A stretch of DNA of 64,000 nucleotides from Bacteroidia bacterium (GCA_030428865.1 JAUIEK010000004.1:186001-250000), one strand, 5' to 3'; shown: positions 36,315 through 46,124, counted from the stretch's first letter. Notes: generated by a model not told the origin, from the sequence alone. Numbers and translations: made by a program.

Positions 36315-37271
36315 ATGATTAGTAAAGACGTACAAAAAGCTGTGGGATTTTTGAATCGAGGAGAAGTAGTTGCCATTCCAACGGAAACAGTCTATGGTTT
36401 GGCAGGAAATATTTTTGATAAAAAAGCAATAGATTCAATTTATGCTATTAAAAAACGACCTCGTAACAATCCGCTAATTGTTCATATTAATAATGTAGAA
36501 AAACTATCTTCAGTAGCTTCTGAAATACCAGATATTGCTCATAAGCTTGCTGCTCATTTTTGGCCAGGACCGTTAACCTTACTTCTGAAAAAACAAGTTA
36601 ATATTCCAGATTATATAACAGCAGGAAAGCCTACGGTTGCTGTTCGAGTTCCAGATCACCCAATAGCTATTCAATTGTTGGCCGACTTAGATTTTCCTCT
36701 TGCTGCACCAAGTGCTAATCCGTTTGGCAGAATCAGTCCTACAACTGTGGAGCAGGTAGATTCTTATTTTAGTAATGAAATTAAAATGGTATTAGATGGC
36801 GGTAGATGTAAAAAAGGATTGGAGTCAACCATAGTTGGATTTGAAGGAGAAGATGTGATTGTTTACAGATTAGGCTCAATTTCTAGAGAAGATATTGAAC
36901 GTGTTATTGGTAAAAAAACATTGCTTGTAAATAAAGAAGAAAACTCACCTAAAGCTCCCGGAATGTTATTAAAACATTATGCTCCTAAAACAAAAATGTA
37001 TTTGGTAGATAATGTAAACACAGCTATTCAAACTATTGATAAAGAGAGAGTTGGTCTTTTGCTATTTAAAGAGCCAATAGAAAATCCAAAAATAGCTCAT
37101 AAAATTGTTTTGAGTTCTGCTGGTGATTTAGAGGAAGCTGCATACCAACTATATGAAGCAATGCAAACGCTAGACAAGATGAATTTAGATTACATTATTG
37201 CCGAGCGTTTTCCTGCTTTTGGTATAGGTAATACAATTAACGATAAGTTAGAAAGGGCTTCTGTACAGTAA
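36315..37271 (+). CDS. L-threonylcarbamoyladenylate synthase (Sua5/TsaC)
   Basis: A 318-aa Sua5-type enzyme making threonylcarbamoyl-AMP for t6A37 of tRNAs. The YrdC domain has IPTETVYGLAGN, KKRPRNNPLIVH, LAAPSANPFGRISPT and ESTIVGF; KAPGMLLKHYAPKT bridges to the C-terminal Sua5 domain (about 220-318). It begins 3 bp after the hydrolase stop and ends the pdxJ operon. Confidence 0.93.
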   Translation: MISKDVQKAVGFLNRGEVVAIPTETVYGLAGNIFDKKAIDSIYAIKKRPRNNPLIVHINNVEKLSSVASEIPDIAHKLAAHFWPGPLTLLLKKQVNIPDYITAGKPTVAVRVPDHPIAIQLLADLDFPLAAPSANPFGRISPTTVEQVDSYFSNEIKMVLDGGRCKKGLESTIVGFEGEDVIVYRLGSISREDIERVIGKKTLLVNKEENSPKAPGMLLKHYAPKTKMYLVDNVNTAIQTIDKERVGLLLFKEPIENPKIAHKIVLSSAGDLEEAAYQLYEAMQTLDKMNLDYIIAERFPAFGIGNTINDKLERASVQ

Positions 37272-37275
37272 TTTC

Positions 37276-38559
37276 TTATTTGCTTTCTAATGTGTATATA
37301 TCTCCTGATTTTACAACTTTCCACCCATCATTTAACTCTAATTTCCACCCATTACCCGTAGCCAGATCATCTTTAATGCTGGATGGTTGTGTAACAAGAA
37401 CGTAGCTCCAATCAGAACTTAATAAAGCTCCCTTTTCAACGGTTAATATGCCCCAATCATCTGTTATTCTAAGGTTTGGATAAATAGTTCCTATATCTTC
37501 AATAGGCATTATGTCTCTTGGATCAAAGGACACGTTCATGTTTCTAAAAGAAAGTTTTAGAGTAGGCTTTTGAAGGAATATTTCTTTATAAAACTGGATT
37601 TTAGCAAGTCGCTTATTTTCTCTTTCTTGTTCTTCATCAACAATTTTTTGATAGTTATAATTGTTATCAATAGCGATTGATTTATACGATTTTTCTTCAC
37701 TTAATTTAAGAGAAAAGGTTTCTATAAAATAATCAGTAAGGTTTGTGTCTTTATCAATATTGTGTTGCCAATTTTCTTTTTCTAAGGTTAGCAAATAACC
37801 ATAAACAGGAATAGTTTGATATGCGAATGAGCGAACAAATGTCTTGTTTTGATAAAAATCATTAATGCTGTTGATTAAATGTTTTTGAATTTGCTTATCA
37901 TTTCTGCCGCTTAGCATGAGCCCTGTATATTCTGCTAGTCCTTCGTTGATTTCTAATGAATTTTCGGCTGTTTTTTTAGCCTCATTATCTTGTCTGATAG
38001 CACGAAAAGTTAATGCATTTTTCAGGTGATTTTTTTGTGTAGAACCTTCGGTTTCTAGCGATTTTTTTAACGCTTCTAATTCTAGTTTTAATAGCAATCT
38101 GCCTTCAAATGTATCTAGATGATCATTACTTTTTTCGGATAGATTAGCAAACCCAATAGAAGGTTGTAGCCTATGAAACAACTCATGTATTAGCAGGTTG
38201 TTTCTCGTAAAATTATCATCAGATAGCGGATTCATTACCATAGTCCATCTTTCATCTTGCCAGTTTATTGCTGTATTGGCAATATTTAACTCCTTAGGAA
38301 GTGTGTCTATATAAATAGAACCGATCTTTTTAAAAGTTTCAGATTTATTGTTCTGATTAGCTACAAAGGTTCTAGTTTCAGGATCAATTAGTAATATAGG
38401 ACCGTATAAATTTTCACTCCAAAACTTACCGTTATCAGCTTTAAGAAGGTTCTTTAAATTTTTAAATACTTGTTCTTCTTTTTGATGTTGACTAGAAGTG
38501 TTCTTTTTTGTGCATGAGATTATTGCAAGTAAGAGAAAAAGATAAATAAAGTTTTTCAT
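37276..38559 (-). CDS. Zincin-like lipoprotein with HExxH motif
   Basis: A 427-aa lipoprotein (lipobox IISC, cysteine 16). HELFH at about 125-129 is a zinc-binding HExxH, and an EINEGLAEYTG helix about 80 residues later (E206 or E210) could supply the third ligand, as in gluzincin peptidases. The last ~70 residues look like a separate small beta domain. No named family is recognised. It would act in the periplasm or at the cell surface. It is convergent with the tsaC gene (4-bp gap). Confidence 0.7.
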   Translation of the reverse strand: MKNFIYLFLLLAIISCTKKNTSSQHQKEEQVFKNLKNLLKADNGKFWSENLYGPILLIDPETRTFVANQNNKSETFKKIGSIYIDTLPKELNIANTAINWQDERWTMVMNPLSDDNFTRNNLLIHELFHRLQPSIGFANLSEKSNDHLDTFEGRLLLKLELEALKKSLETEGSTQKNHLKNALTFRAIRQDNEAKKTAENSLEINEGLAEYTGLMLSGRNDKQIQKHLINSINDFYQNKTFVRSFAYQTIPVYGYLLTLEKENWQHNIDKDTNLTDYFIETFSLKLSEEKSYKSIAIDNNYNYQKIVDEEQERENKRLAKIQFYKEIFLQKPTLKLSFRNMNVSFDPRDIMPIEDIGTIYPNLRITDDWGILTVEKGALLSSDWSYVLVTQPSSIKDDLATGNGWKLELNDGWKVVKSGDIYTLESK

Positions 38560-38687
38560 TTTTTGCTTTCTAAGTTTGGTGTATTTTAGTATGAAACCGA
38601 AATGTAGGAAAACGATACGTTTGAATAAGTTAAAGAACGTATAAAATAAGTCTAAATATTTTAAGTCATTAAAATTTTAATACATAA

Positions 38688-38719
38688 AAAAACACTGCAT
38701 CGTAAAATGCAGCGTTTTT
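38688..38719 (-). terminator. Terminator after the small membrane protein
   Basis: Arms AAAAACACTGCAT / ATGCAGCGTTTTT (one A-C mismatch) with a 6-nt loop, read on the minus strand with a T-run. Confidence 0.65.
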
Positions 38720-38751
38720 CAACTTTTTTATATAAAAAAGATAGTTTAATC

Positions 38752-39174
38752 TTATACGTAGAATAAAATACTAGCAGCGATTACCCATATTCCAACTACA
38801 ATTCCTGCAAGACCTAATTTTCCTTGGATAGGTGCCAATTTTGCTAATAATTGCTCTCCTTTTTTCTTAGCTTCTTCACTATTAGATAAAAGGTATTTAT
38901 TGATCATACCGTAACCCAAAATAAAACCTAAAACAGCTTCCACAGCTGATCCTGCTAACCATGTAATCCACCAAATAGGATGAGAACCTAGTAAGCCCAT
39001 AGCTAATATAGCCTGAATAACGCCAATTATTCCCCAAATACAGAAAGCTAAACCAATCCATCCTTGGTATGGAGTTATTTTATCTAATAACTCTTTAGCA
39101 TTTGGTTTTTTTGAAAGTAAAAGCGATGGAGCTGCAAGAATTCCTAATACGATTAATGTTATTCCGTAGATCAT
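38752..39174 (-). CDS. Small four-helix membrane protein
   Basis: A 140-aa protein with four hydrophobic helices (about residues 2-20, 39-62, 66-88 and 115-139). Two short repeats, '[15 protein letters not shown]' and '[16 protein letters not shown]', at about 29 and 108 point to an internal duplication of a two-helix unit. I do not recognise a named function. It is monocistronic by appearance, with a terminator after it. Confidence 0.65.
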   Translation of the reverse strand: MIYGITLIVLGILAAPSLLLSKKPNAKELLDKITPYQGWIGLAFCIWGIIGVIQAILAMGLLGSHPIWWITWLAGSAVEAVLGFILGYGMINKYLLSNSEEAKKKGEQLLAKLAPIQGKLGLAGIVVGIWVIAASILFYV

Positions 39175-39284
39175 TTTAAAAAATATTTAGTTAATAAAAA
39201 TTGTTAGTTTTCTATGTTTGTTTTCGAGGCGAAATATAGCAAAATATATAAAACAATTGCATTAAGGTAAGGTAATTTTTAACA

Positions 39285-39950
39285 TTAATAAATTTCTATA
39301 AATTTTTTGTTATTCTCCTTAAATGGAGGAGAAGCTTTATGTCCTGTTATGATATTGGAGGCTTTTCCTGATTTTTTATCTACATTACAACTATAGCTGT
39401 ATGCTTTTGCATCAACGGTAACATAGTAATAATTTTCTTTTTCGCGGATAATCATTTGCTCTCCAAGATTTTCAAAATTTTTAATTCCATCATCACTGAA
39501 TTCACCACTTTTAACTAGCGCGTCTATTACAAACTGTTTATTTTGCTTAGCTAATTCAGTTTCTTTATAAAAAACAGCATTCGGTTTTTCTGTACTTTGG
39601 TTTTCTGATAAATTCTCAACTTCTCCAGAAGTAGCTGATTTTCTAATTAAAAAAACACCAATATTGCCTTGAAAAACAGTATTTAGTGGCACGTACATTA
39701 TAGGAGGATTTAAAAACTGTACAATAACTTCTTCTCCATTTGTTTTTACTGCTACTTTAAAAAAAGTATTGGAGCTAACTTTTTCTGAATTAGACCAATG
39801 GTTAGCTGATTTTAAAGCTAATTGAATTAAAGAATCTTTTCCTAATGCTACAAGTTCTTTTACTTCTTTAGTCATTTTAATATCTTGGGAAAAGCTAGGT
39901 TTACAACTTGTTATTAATAAAGCAAATGCAGAAATTAAAAGTAATCTCAC
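39285..39950 (-). CDS. Lipoprotein, unknown
   Basis: A 221-aa lipoprotein with lipobox ITSC (cysteine about 16). The mature part starts with a helix (KEVKELVALGKDSLIQLALK) and continues with strands; cysteine in YSYSCNVD is a further conserved-looking point. No family is recognised. It is followed by the membrane protein gene and preceded by another lipoprotein on the same strand. Confidence 0.6.
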   Translation of the reverse strand: MRLLLISAFALLITSCKPSFSQDIKMTKEVKELVALGKDSLIQLALKSANHWSNSEKVSSNTFFKVAVKTNGEEVIVQFLNPPIMYVPLNTVFQGNIGVFLIRKSATSGEVENLSENQSTEKPNAVFYKETELAKQNKQFVIDALVKSGEFSDDGIKNFENLGEQMIIREKENYYYVTVDAKAYSYSCNVDKKSGKASNIITGHKASPPFKENNKKFIEIY

Positions 39951-40055
39951 TATTTTTATTTTGAATTATATGCACTAAATGTAAAAAATATTTCAGTGCT
40001 TTTTTTAATAATTATACTATTCTTAGAGGTTCTTTTTTTAAGTTCATTAAGAAAT

Positions 40056-40661
40056 TTATGGCAATTCAAAACCAAATTTAAATTCAATTAGTTTCTTGTC
40101 TTTAAATTTGTATTGCGCATAATAACTTGGGTAGTTATATTTCTTTAAGAACTTAGAATTTTTATAATCATCTATCTTATAGAGTAGTGTTGTTATTTCT
40201 CCCACATAAGTATTCTTAGGTTCTCCTTTTATTGTTTTTAAATCATCAATACTAATTCCTAATTTTATTTTGCTTTCTGTTTCAAACTCATTCTCAGAAA
40301 TTGGCTTAGTATACTTATCACTTTGAGTATTGTAATTTACTTTAAACTCAGAAAATTCTTTAGCTTTTCCTCCTGGATGAAAGTATACTGTTAGCTTTTG
40401 ACTTTTGTCGCTAGAGAGAACACTAAGATTAGGGATATCTTTGCTTTCTTCAACCTTAGTTAATCGATCCATTGAATTTTTACCTAAGTATTCATCAATA
40501 TTTTTAGAGCTGAGTAAACTGATTTTTCCGACAGCAATATCTGGCTTCGAAGAAGATACTACTTTAGAATTTGCAGATTTATCATCTGATTTTTTACTTG
40601 GTTTTTCTGAACAACTGATAAAAATTAGAGTCCCTAAGACGATTGTCAAAAAATATTTCAT
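40056..40661 (-). CDS. Lipoprotein, unknown
   Basis: A 201-aa lipoprotein with lipobox FISC (cysteine about 17) and a Ser/Lys-rich linker (SEKPSKKSDDKSANSKVVSSS). The remainder alternates strands and short helices, including LGISIDDLKTIKGEPKNTY, a pattern reminiscent of SmpA/BLIP-like folds. Assignment is uncertain and no function is claimed. Confidence 0.6.
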   Translation of the reverse strand: MKYFLTIVLGTLIFISCSEKPSKKSDDKSANSKVVSSSKPDIAVGKISLLSSKNIDEYLGKNSMDRLTKVEESKDIPNLSVLSSDKSQKLTVYFHPGGKAKEFSEFKVNYNTQSDKYTKPISENEFETESKIKLGISIDDLKTIKGEPKNTYVGEITTLLYKIDDYKNSKFLKKYNYPSYYAQYKFKDKKLIEFKFGFELP

Positions 40662-40801
40662 GTTATAATTTAGCTTTTTTAATTAAAAGAGTAAAACAGA
40701 ACCAATCTACGTAAAAAATACCAATTCCAAGGCGTGACTATATTAAGTAACCTTATAGTGGGTTTTTGGTAATAAAAAATTAATATCGTTTTCTTACATA
40801 A

Positions 40802-41335
40802 TTACCTGTAAGGAAATTTTAAATCCTTGATTTTATAATTGGTATTATTTTCCATTTCTTTTAACAACTCATTAAAACCTATAAGATGCTGATGAGCTTT
40901 TGCTTTTTCACCACTATTATCAATAAATACTAGAAGACCAGTTAAAGCATCAACTTTTATAGTTTTTATATTCGCCCATTCTATAACAGTTTTATTTCCA
41001 TAAACATTTATTGCTTCTATTTTATTTGAATCGAAACAAAACTGGTGATTGCGATACCAAATTGCACATATAGCTCCTGTACCTCCAAAAAAGACTAAGC
41101 AAATTAAGCCAATTAACCATCCGTCAATACCTTCAATGCTTATAGCTGATAATAAAAAACCGACTAAACCTATGATAATGCACCCAATTCCTATATGCCA
41201 ATAAAGTTTATTTAAACGGAGCATGAAAAGATCTCCTTTATTAGGAGTTATTTTTGTTTTAGATTGTTTGTTGAGGTAATTCATTAATAATGTCACAATA
41301 ACTCCTATTGCTATATACCCTATAATTTTGCTCAT
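40802..41335 (-). CDS. Membrane protein, unknown
   Basis: A 177-aa protein. An N-terminal helix (about 3-19), and two adjacent helices (about 46-66 and 72-90) precede a ~85-residue cytoplasmic-looking beta-rich domain (FCFDSNKIEAINVYGNKTVI...). That domain has the look of a PH-like (bPH) domain with helix FNELLKEMENN at the end. No family is certain. Confidence 0.6.
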   Translation of the reverse strand: MSKIIGYIAIGVIVTLLMNYLNKQSKTKITPNKGDLFMLRLNKLYWHIGIGCIIIGLVGFLLSAISIEGIDGWLIGLICLVFFGGTGAICAIWYRNHQFCFDSNKIEAINVYGNKTVIEWANIKTIKVDALTGLLVFIDNSGEKAKAHQHLIGFNELLKEMENNTNYKIKDLKFPYR

Positions 41336-41478
41336 TATATTCCGATGTTATTTTAGCGCCAAATATATTTAAAATTTATTCTAGTTTAATTTATTAACTG
41401 TAAAGTCTTTTTCTGTTTGTATTTAATTGTACGCAACCAAATAAGTGTTTAAGTATCTACTTAAATAAACATAAAGTG

Positions 41479-42183
41479 ATGAAAAAAATAATTGGGGTTT
41501 TTATCCTAGCCTTAGGGGCAATTTCTTGCAGTAAAAATGATAATTCCAGATCGCCAAAAATTGATTATTCCTTCGATTTCAATAACATTGAAACAGAAAA
41601 TTGGATGAGTCTTTTTTCTGATTACCCTGTTGGAGAAGAAACTTTTTATGAATTAGAGTTCGAGCATTCAAACTTGCCAGAACCGTTAGATGCAAATCTT
41701 GGAGCGTTAAAAATATCTGGTAATAATCATAGTGACGATTTATTTAGTGCTATTTACAGAAAGTTTGATGGTCTTCAACCAAACAAAAATTATTCAATTA
41801 CGTTTAATGTAGATTTAGCATCAAATGCGCCAACTAATGCTGTAGGTGTTGGTGGTAGCCCGGATCTATCAATTGGCGCAGGAGGACTTGGTTTTGAGCC
41901 AACTAATACAATAGATAATCTTAATCATTATCGTCCAAACTTTGAATCAAGACTGCAATCAGGTTTATCGAATGATGTGTTTCAGGTTTTAGGAACAATA
42001 GGTGTTTCTGATGATATTCCTACTCCATTTATGCTTATAAATAGAAATAATTTAAATAATCCTATAGAGATAATGTCTAACTCGGATGGTGAAATATGGA
42101 TAATGATTGCAATTGATTCTGGATTTGAAGCAACCACTACATTGTACTACAGATCTATAGAAATAAGTTTTGAGGAAATGTAG
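41479..42183 (+). CDS. Lipoprotein, unknown, beta-sandwich-like
   Basis: A 234-aa lipoprotein from the ATG at 41479 (a GTG one codon earlier is open). Its lipobox is AISC (cysteine about 17). The mature part resembles a jelly-roll or carbohydrate-binding fold: FDFNNIETENWMSLFSDYP, later RKFDGLQPNKNYSITFNVDL and GEIWIMIAIDSGFEAT. No active site is seen. It is the only plus-strand gene in an otherwise minus-strand stretch. Confidence 0.6.
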   Translation: MKKIIGVFILALGAISCSKNDNSRSPKIDYSFDFNNIETENWMSLFSDYPVGEETFYELEFEHSNLPEPLDANLGALKISGNNHSDDLFSAIYRKFDGLQPNKNYSITFNVDLASNAPTNAVGVGGSPDLSIGAGGLGFEPTNTIDNLNHYRPNFESRLQSGLSNDVFQVLGTIGVSDDIPTPFMLINRNNLNNPIEIMSNSDGEIWIMIAIDSGFEATTTLYYRSIEISFEEM

Positions 42184-42215
42184 ATAACACGAAAAAAATA
42201 TTAAAAAGAAAAAGT

Positions 42216-42271
42216 GTTTAATAAAAGTTTTGGTTAATGATTTATTAAAAACGCCAAAGCTTTTATTAAAC
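42216..42271. terminator. Bidirectional terminator between convergent genes
   Basis: Arms of 18 bp (42216-42233 and 42254-42271; GTTTAATAAAAG... pairs with ...CTTTTATTAAAC) with one T-G pair and a 20-nt loop. It lies between the lipoprotein gene and the converging surface-protein gene. Confidence 0.6.
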
Positions 42272-42282
42272 TTATTTTTACC

Positions 42283-43413
42283 TTATCTCTTAGCTTGTTT
42301 TTCTAGAGCTTTTAATCGTTTCTTAATTTCTAAAAGTGTTTTATTAACAGTTTTTAAGCTTTCATTTTCTTTAGAAAGTTTGTTGATTGTTGAACTTTGT
42401 TGATTAAGTCTTTTCTCTTGCTGAATGGTGTAAATCGTAAGTTCTTCAATTTTTTGAAGTAATTTGGCATTCATTACGCCTACTAAAATTCCATTTTTCT
42501 CGACCTCTTTTGCATTTGGAATGTCTTTTAGATGTCCATTCTCCTTAATATGCCTTTCTACTTCTTCCAGAGTGGGTAATTTATAATCATCATAAAAAAC
42601 AAAATCAGACCAGCCGTTTAAATCAACTTTAACTTCTTTTGTATGAATGGTTCCATTAACAGCTAATTTCGCATCAGGATTAGTAGTTCCAATACCTACA
42701 TTGCCGTCTACTAATACGTTATGCACTGTTTTGCCATTACTATGGGATGCATTTCTAAAATAGGTGATTTGTTGAGCCGTTCCACTTCCAGGCATTGTTT
42801 TGGGAGATATTTCAAAAACACCATTATTTCCTGAAATTGTAGTCCCAGTTTTAAACACTAAATCATTATAATTATCCCCATTTCCTAATCTAAAATCACC
42901 TTTCACTTCCAATGTAGCACTAGGGTTATTGGTTCCAATTCCTACATTGCCATTTTGCATTATACTAAACTTACTTTCTCCAGCTTTATTAAAAAACTCA
43001 AGATTGGCATTATCAATGTTCCTTCCAATAATTCTCCACTGTTCTATTGAATTTGCTAGAAATGATTGCCATGTATAAGAGGTCCCACTAGGTATAACAA
43101 AATCCAAAGCCATAATTCTATTTGTAGATGATTTTATATGCAATGGACTGTTAGGATTTACAACTCCAATACCCACATTTCCATTTTGCGAAAGGCTAAA
43201 CTGACCATTTCCTGTTTTAAATAGCAAGCCATAATATCCTGCTAATTGAACAGCAGAACCACTTGCTCCTGGGAATGTACTATTACTCAGTCCTAGTCCA
43301 TACCACGGACTTTCATTTACTTTTTGAGTGGGTTGTGTTACAGGGTATTCGGTCTGCCCTAAAACAGTAAAAAATGATCCTAAAAAAATCATCAGAAAAA
43401 TACTTCTTTTCAT
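42283..43413 (-). CDS. Secreted tail-fibre-like repeat protein
   Basis: A 376-aa protein with signal peptide (cleaved near TVLGQ, about 20). At least three copies of a GNVGIG-x-x-NP-x-A-x-L-x-V-K/N-G motif (for example NGNVGIGTNNPSATLEVKGD, DGNVGIGTTNPDAKLAVNGT) punctuate the chain, as in flavobacterial S74-like or tail-fibre-like surface proteins. A coiled coil ends the protein (about 320-376, EELTIYTIQQEKRLNQQ...). The S74 peptidase catalytic pair is not evident. Surface or secreted role is inferred. Confidence 0.7.
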   Translation of the reverse strand: MKRSIFLMIFLGSFFTVLGQTEYPVTQPTQKVNESPWYGLGLSNSTFPGASGSAVQLAGYYGLLFKTGNGQFSLSQNGNVGIGVVNPNSPLHIKSSTNRIMALDFVIPSGTSYTWQSFLANSIEQWRIIGRNIDNANLEFFNKAGESKFSIMQNGNVGIGTNNPSATLEVKGDFRLGNGDNYNDLVFKTGTTISGNNGVFEISPKTMPGSGTAQQITYFRNASHSNGKTVHNVLVDGNVGIGTTNPDAKLAVNGTIHTKEVKVDLNGWSDFVFYDDYKLPTLEEVERHIKENGHLKDIPNAKEVEKNGILVGVMNAKLLQKIEELTIYTIQQEKRLNQQSSTINKLSKENESLKTVNKTLLEIKKRLKALEKQAKR

Positions 43414-43545
43414 TATTATAATATTAAAAAACTGTTGTTATTAATTACTTGCACACATTTTGTACTTAGGCAATTTTTTGTTGAAGAAATGCATAGCAAT
43501 ATTTTTCGGCAAAGATAACTATTTCAACTTTTTACAAAAGAAAAG

Positions 43546-43573
43546 TGCTCTTATTTCCTTAAAAATAAGAGCA
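43546..43573 (-). terminator. Terminator after the methyltransferase gene
   Basis: An 11-bp stem TGCTCTTATTT / AAATAAGAGCA with a 6-nt loop. On the minus strand the right arm is followed by CTTTTCTTTT. It lies 35 bp after the stop of the frameshift-restored methyltransferase frame. Confidence 0.7.
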
Positions 43574-43607
43574 TTTGTAAAATTATAAGTCAGCTATGAT
43601 TTAGTGT

Positions 43608-43683
43608 CTATAAATAATCTGGTTTAAACGGACTTTCCACCTCTACTCCAAATATAATTTGCTTGATCTTTACGAAGCTAAGT
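43608..43683 (-). pseudogene. Detached C-terminal tail of the methyltransferase
   Basis: Directly after the methyltransferase stop, the next minus-strand frame reads KGKLSFVKIKQIIFGVEVES, then PFKPDYL and a TAG at 43608. If one A is removed from the A-rich run at the end of the annotated gene, this reads in frame after FLII. The protein-like composition and the terminator just beyond argue that it is the original C-terminus. It could be a real frameshift, a sequencing error, or programmed slippage. Confidence 0.45.
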
Positions 43684-44373
43684 TTACCTTTTGTTTTTGA
43701 TTATTAAAAACTTAACATATTCTTTGTGTTGCTTTGGTGCTGTTAAGATTTCAGTTACATAATACTTTCCTTTGCTCCAAACTAAGATAAGATATGGCAT
43801 CAAGGATATTGGTGCTCCAAAAGGATCAAGTTCAGAAGTTGATTCATGTCCAGAGGTGTGCTCAATAATACATATTCCGTTTTTACTAAGACAGCTCATC
43901 CAATTATCGAGGCATTTTTCTGGATTATAACTGTGATCTAGGGAATTACTATAGATAAAGTCAACATTATTAAGCCACTCTTCCTTAATGTTGTGAAAGT
44001 CCCATTGAATTGTGTGGGGGAACTCTATAGCAGTATCTGATATTTCGGTTCCAATCACATGGGCTTTAAGATATTTTCTAAACCATTTTTGTTCTTTTCC
44101 TCTGCGTGTTCCATGGCATAGTCCAAACTCTATTCTTGAAAGATTTTTTTTAATGTATTCAGACAAGTAGGCTACATTTTCTTCTGTTACCCATACACTT
44201 TCTATTTTTCTTTTGTTTCCATTTATTTGAACTTCTTTATATCGTTCATAATCAAATGATCCATCGGGCTTTTCATATTTGTACAACTTATAATTTTGAG
44301 GCAGTTTTGCTTTTTTAATCTCATAACCTAAACCGGAAATAACTTTTTTAAGTAGTTTTTTTATCATAATCAA
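43684..44373 (-). CDS. Class I SAM-dependent methyltransferase, probably C-terminally frameshifted
   Basis: A 229-aa protein (start at M1 or M3). The core has IEFGLCHGTRRGKEQKWF in place of the usual motif I, HVIGTEISDTAIEFP and WNNVDFIYSNSLDHSYNP in the motif II-IV region, and LSKNGICIIEHTS as the post-motif strand. This is a methyltransferase of the type that occurs with surface polysaccharide genes. It ends FLIIKNKR, but a 1-nt change in the A-run before the stop would add about 27 residues. The 270 bp upstream of the tail-fibre-like gene hold this tail and a terminator. Confidence 0.65.
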   Translation of the reverse strand: MIMIKKLLKKVISGLGYEIKKAKLPQNYKLYKYEKPDGSFDYERYKEVQINGNKRKIESVWVTEENVAYLSEYIKKNLSRIEFGLCHGTRRGKEQKWFRKYLKAHVIGTEISDTAIEFPHTIQWDFHNIKEEWLNNVDFIYSNSLDHSYNPEKCLDNWMSCLSKNGICIIEHTSGHESTSELDPFGAPISLMPYLILVWSKGKYYVTEILTAPKQHKEYVKFLIIKNKR

Positions 44374-44410
44374 TATTAGTTATAAGTTTGCGAAAACCAG
44401 TAAATAAGAG

Positions 44411-45511
44411 TTATTCAACAAATACACGTTTAACACGTTGAGAAATAGCCGTTAAAATTTCATAAGGAATACTATTGTAAGCTGCTGCAAAATGTTCTAT
44501 GCTTTTTTGAGAATTGAAAATAATAACTTCATCTCCTTCATTGCAGTCAATTTTTGTAACGTCTACCATAATCATATCCATACATACATTTCCTAGAATA
44601 ATTGCTTTTTGATTGTTAATAAGCACATATCCGTTTCCATTTCCTAATTGCCTAGATATTCCGTCAGCATGACCAATAGGAATAGTGGCTGTTTTCGTAT
44701 ATTTTTTAGCGATAAAAGCTCTGTTGTAGCCAACTGATTCTCCGGATTCTATTTGATGAATTTGAGAAATAACCGAATACAAATTATGAGTATTTTGTAG
44801 TTGATTGGTAATGTTATCATCATTTCCAAATCCGTATAAACCAATACCTAATCTAACCATATCAAAATGCGCTTCTGGAAAATTTAAAATACCAGAAGTG
44901 TTTGTCATATGCAGAATAATAGGATAATCTATGTGTTCTCGTACTTGTTTTGCAATTGCTTTGAAATCAGTTATCTGTTTATGTGTGAATGCCTCTTCAT
45001 TTTGATCTTCGCTAGCTGCTAAGTGAGAAAAAATAGATTTAATTTTTAAAGCATTATTCGTATTTAAAACAGTAAAAATAGCTTTGATATCTTGATGCCA
45101 AAATCCAAGTCGGTTTAATCCCGTATTAAATTTTAGATGAACAGGATAATTGGATAGCTTTTTTTCTGTACAAAAACCAGCAAAAGATTGCAGGGTTTTG
45201 TAATTATATAAACTCGGTTCTAAATGATAACGAACAATTATTTCCCAATTTTGTATTTGAGGATGTAACACCAAAATCGGATTTTTGATGCCAGCTTCTC
45301 TTAGAGCAATTCCTTCATCAGCATAAGCAACAGCAAAATAATCTACTTTAGAAGCTAAGTGTTGTGCGACTAATACTCCATCAGAACCATAACCAAAAGC
45401 TTTAACCACTGCTAATATCATTGTGTTTGGATTTAGCCTTGTTTTAAAAAACTGCAAGTTATGGTCTAATGCTTTTCCATCAATTTTTAAAACAGTTACG
45501 TGGTTACTCAT
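44411..45511 (-). CDS. alr: Alanine racemase
   Basis: About 366 aa from the ATG at 45511, which overlaps the tdk stop as ATGAGTAA; a GTG 15 nt upstream is open but less likely. PLP-dependent interconversion of L- and D-alanine for peptidoglycan. The PLP lysine is in AVVKAFGYG (K37, with Phe-Gly where Asn-Ala is usual); [27 protein letters not shown] and [12 protein letters not shown] are intact. It is cotranscribed with tdk. Confidence 0.95.
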   Translation of the reverse strand: MSNHVTVLKIDGKALDHNLQFFKTRLNPNTMILAVVKAFGYGSDGVLVAQHLASKVDYFAVAYADEGIALREAGIKNPILVLHPQIQNWEIIVRYHLEPSLYNYKTLQSFAGFCTEKKLSNYPVHLKFNTGLNRLGFWHQDIKAIFTVLNTNNALKIKSIFSHLAASEDQNEEAFTHKQITDFKAIAKQVREHIDYPIILHMTNTSGILNFPEAHFDMVRLGIGLYGFGNDDNITNQLQNTHNLYSVISQIHQIESGESVGYNRAFIAKKYTKTATIPIGHADGISRQLGNGNGYVLINNQKAIILGNVCMDMIMVDVTKIDCNEGDEVIIFNSQKSIEHFAAAYNSIPYEILTAISQRVKRVFVE

Positions 45512-46124
45512 CTTTTGATTTATCACTAGAAGTTATCTTATTTTGAGCTTCCTTCATTGCCTTAAAATAAGCAGCTCTACTCAGCGGTTCGTATTCTTGT
45601 GTTTCTCCTAAAAAAACAATATTGTCATTTTGTGCTTTCCGAAAGCTATAATGAGCTAGATTCCCGGTTCTTGTGCAAACAGCGTGTACTTTAGTAACAT
45701 ACTCTGCAGTTGCCATTAATGCAGGCATTGGCCCGAACGGATTTCCTTTAAAATCCATATCAAGGCCGGCAACAATCACTCGAATTCCTCGATTTGCCAA
45801 ATCATTGCACACAGCCACAATTTCGTCATCAAAAAACTGAGCTTCATCAATTCCAACAACATCAACATCGTTAGCTAAAATTCGGATATTAGAAGAAGCA
45901 GGAACCGGAGTCGATCGAATTTCATTATCATCATGTGAAACAACCATTTCATCATCGTAACGTGTGTCAATAGCCGGCTTAAAAATTTCTACTCGTTGTT
46001 TGGCAAATTGAGCACGCTTCAATCTTCTGATTAGCTCTTCTGTTTTTCCAGAAAACATGGAGCCGCAGATTACTTCGATCCATCCAAATTGTTCTGAGTG
46101 ATTTACAGTATTTTCGAGAAACAT
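45504..46124 (-). CDS. tdk: Thymidine kinase
   Basis: A 206-aa type II (TK1-like) thymidine kinase. It has the P-loop [25 protein letters not shown] (Walker B/DEAQ), the lasso region with [15 protein letters not shown], and the C-terminal [12 protein letters not shown]. The usual zinc cysteines are mostly absent apart from that in VCTRTG. It salvages thymidine. It overlaps alr by 8 nt. Confidence 0.95.
   Translation of the reverse strand: MFLENTVNHSEQFGWIEVICGSMFSGKTEELIRRLKRAQFAKQRVEIFKPAIDTRYDDEMVVSHDDNEIRSTPVPASSNIRILANDVDVVGIDEAQFFDDEIVAVCNDLANRGIRVIVAGLDMDFKGNPFGPMPALMATAEYVTKVHAVCTRTGNLAHYSFRKAQNDNIVFLGETQEYEPLSRAAYFKAMKEAQNKITSSDKSKDE

Noticed and set aside
43414..43545. Gene in the gap between the tail-fibre-like protein and the methyltransferase terminator
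   Set aside because: No frame of protein-like composition is found. The region is AT-rich and only carries the upstream region of the surface protein gene.
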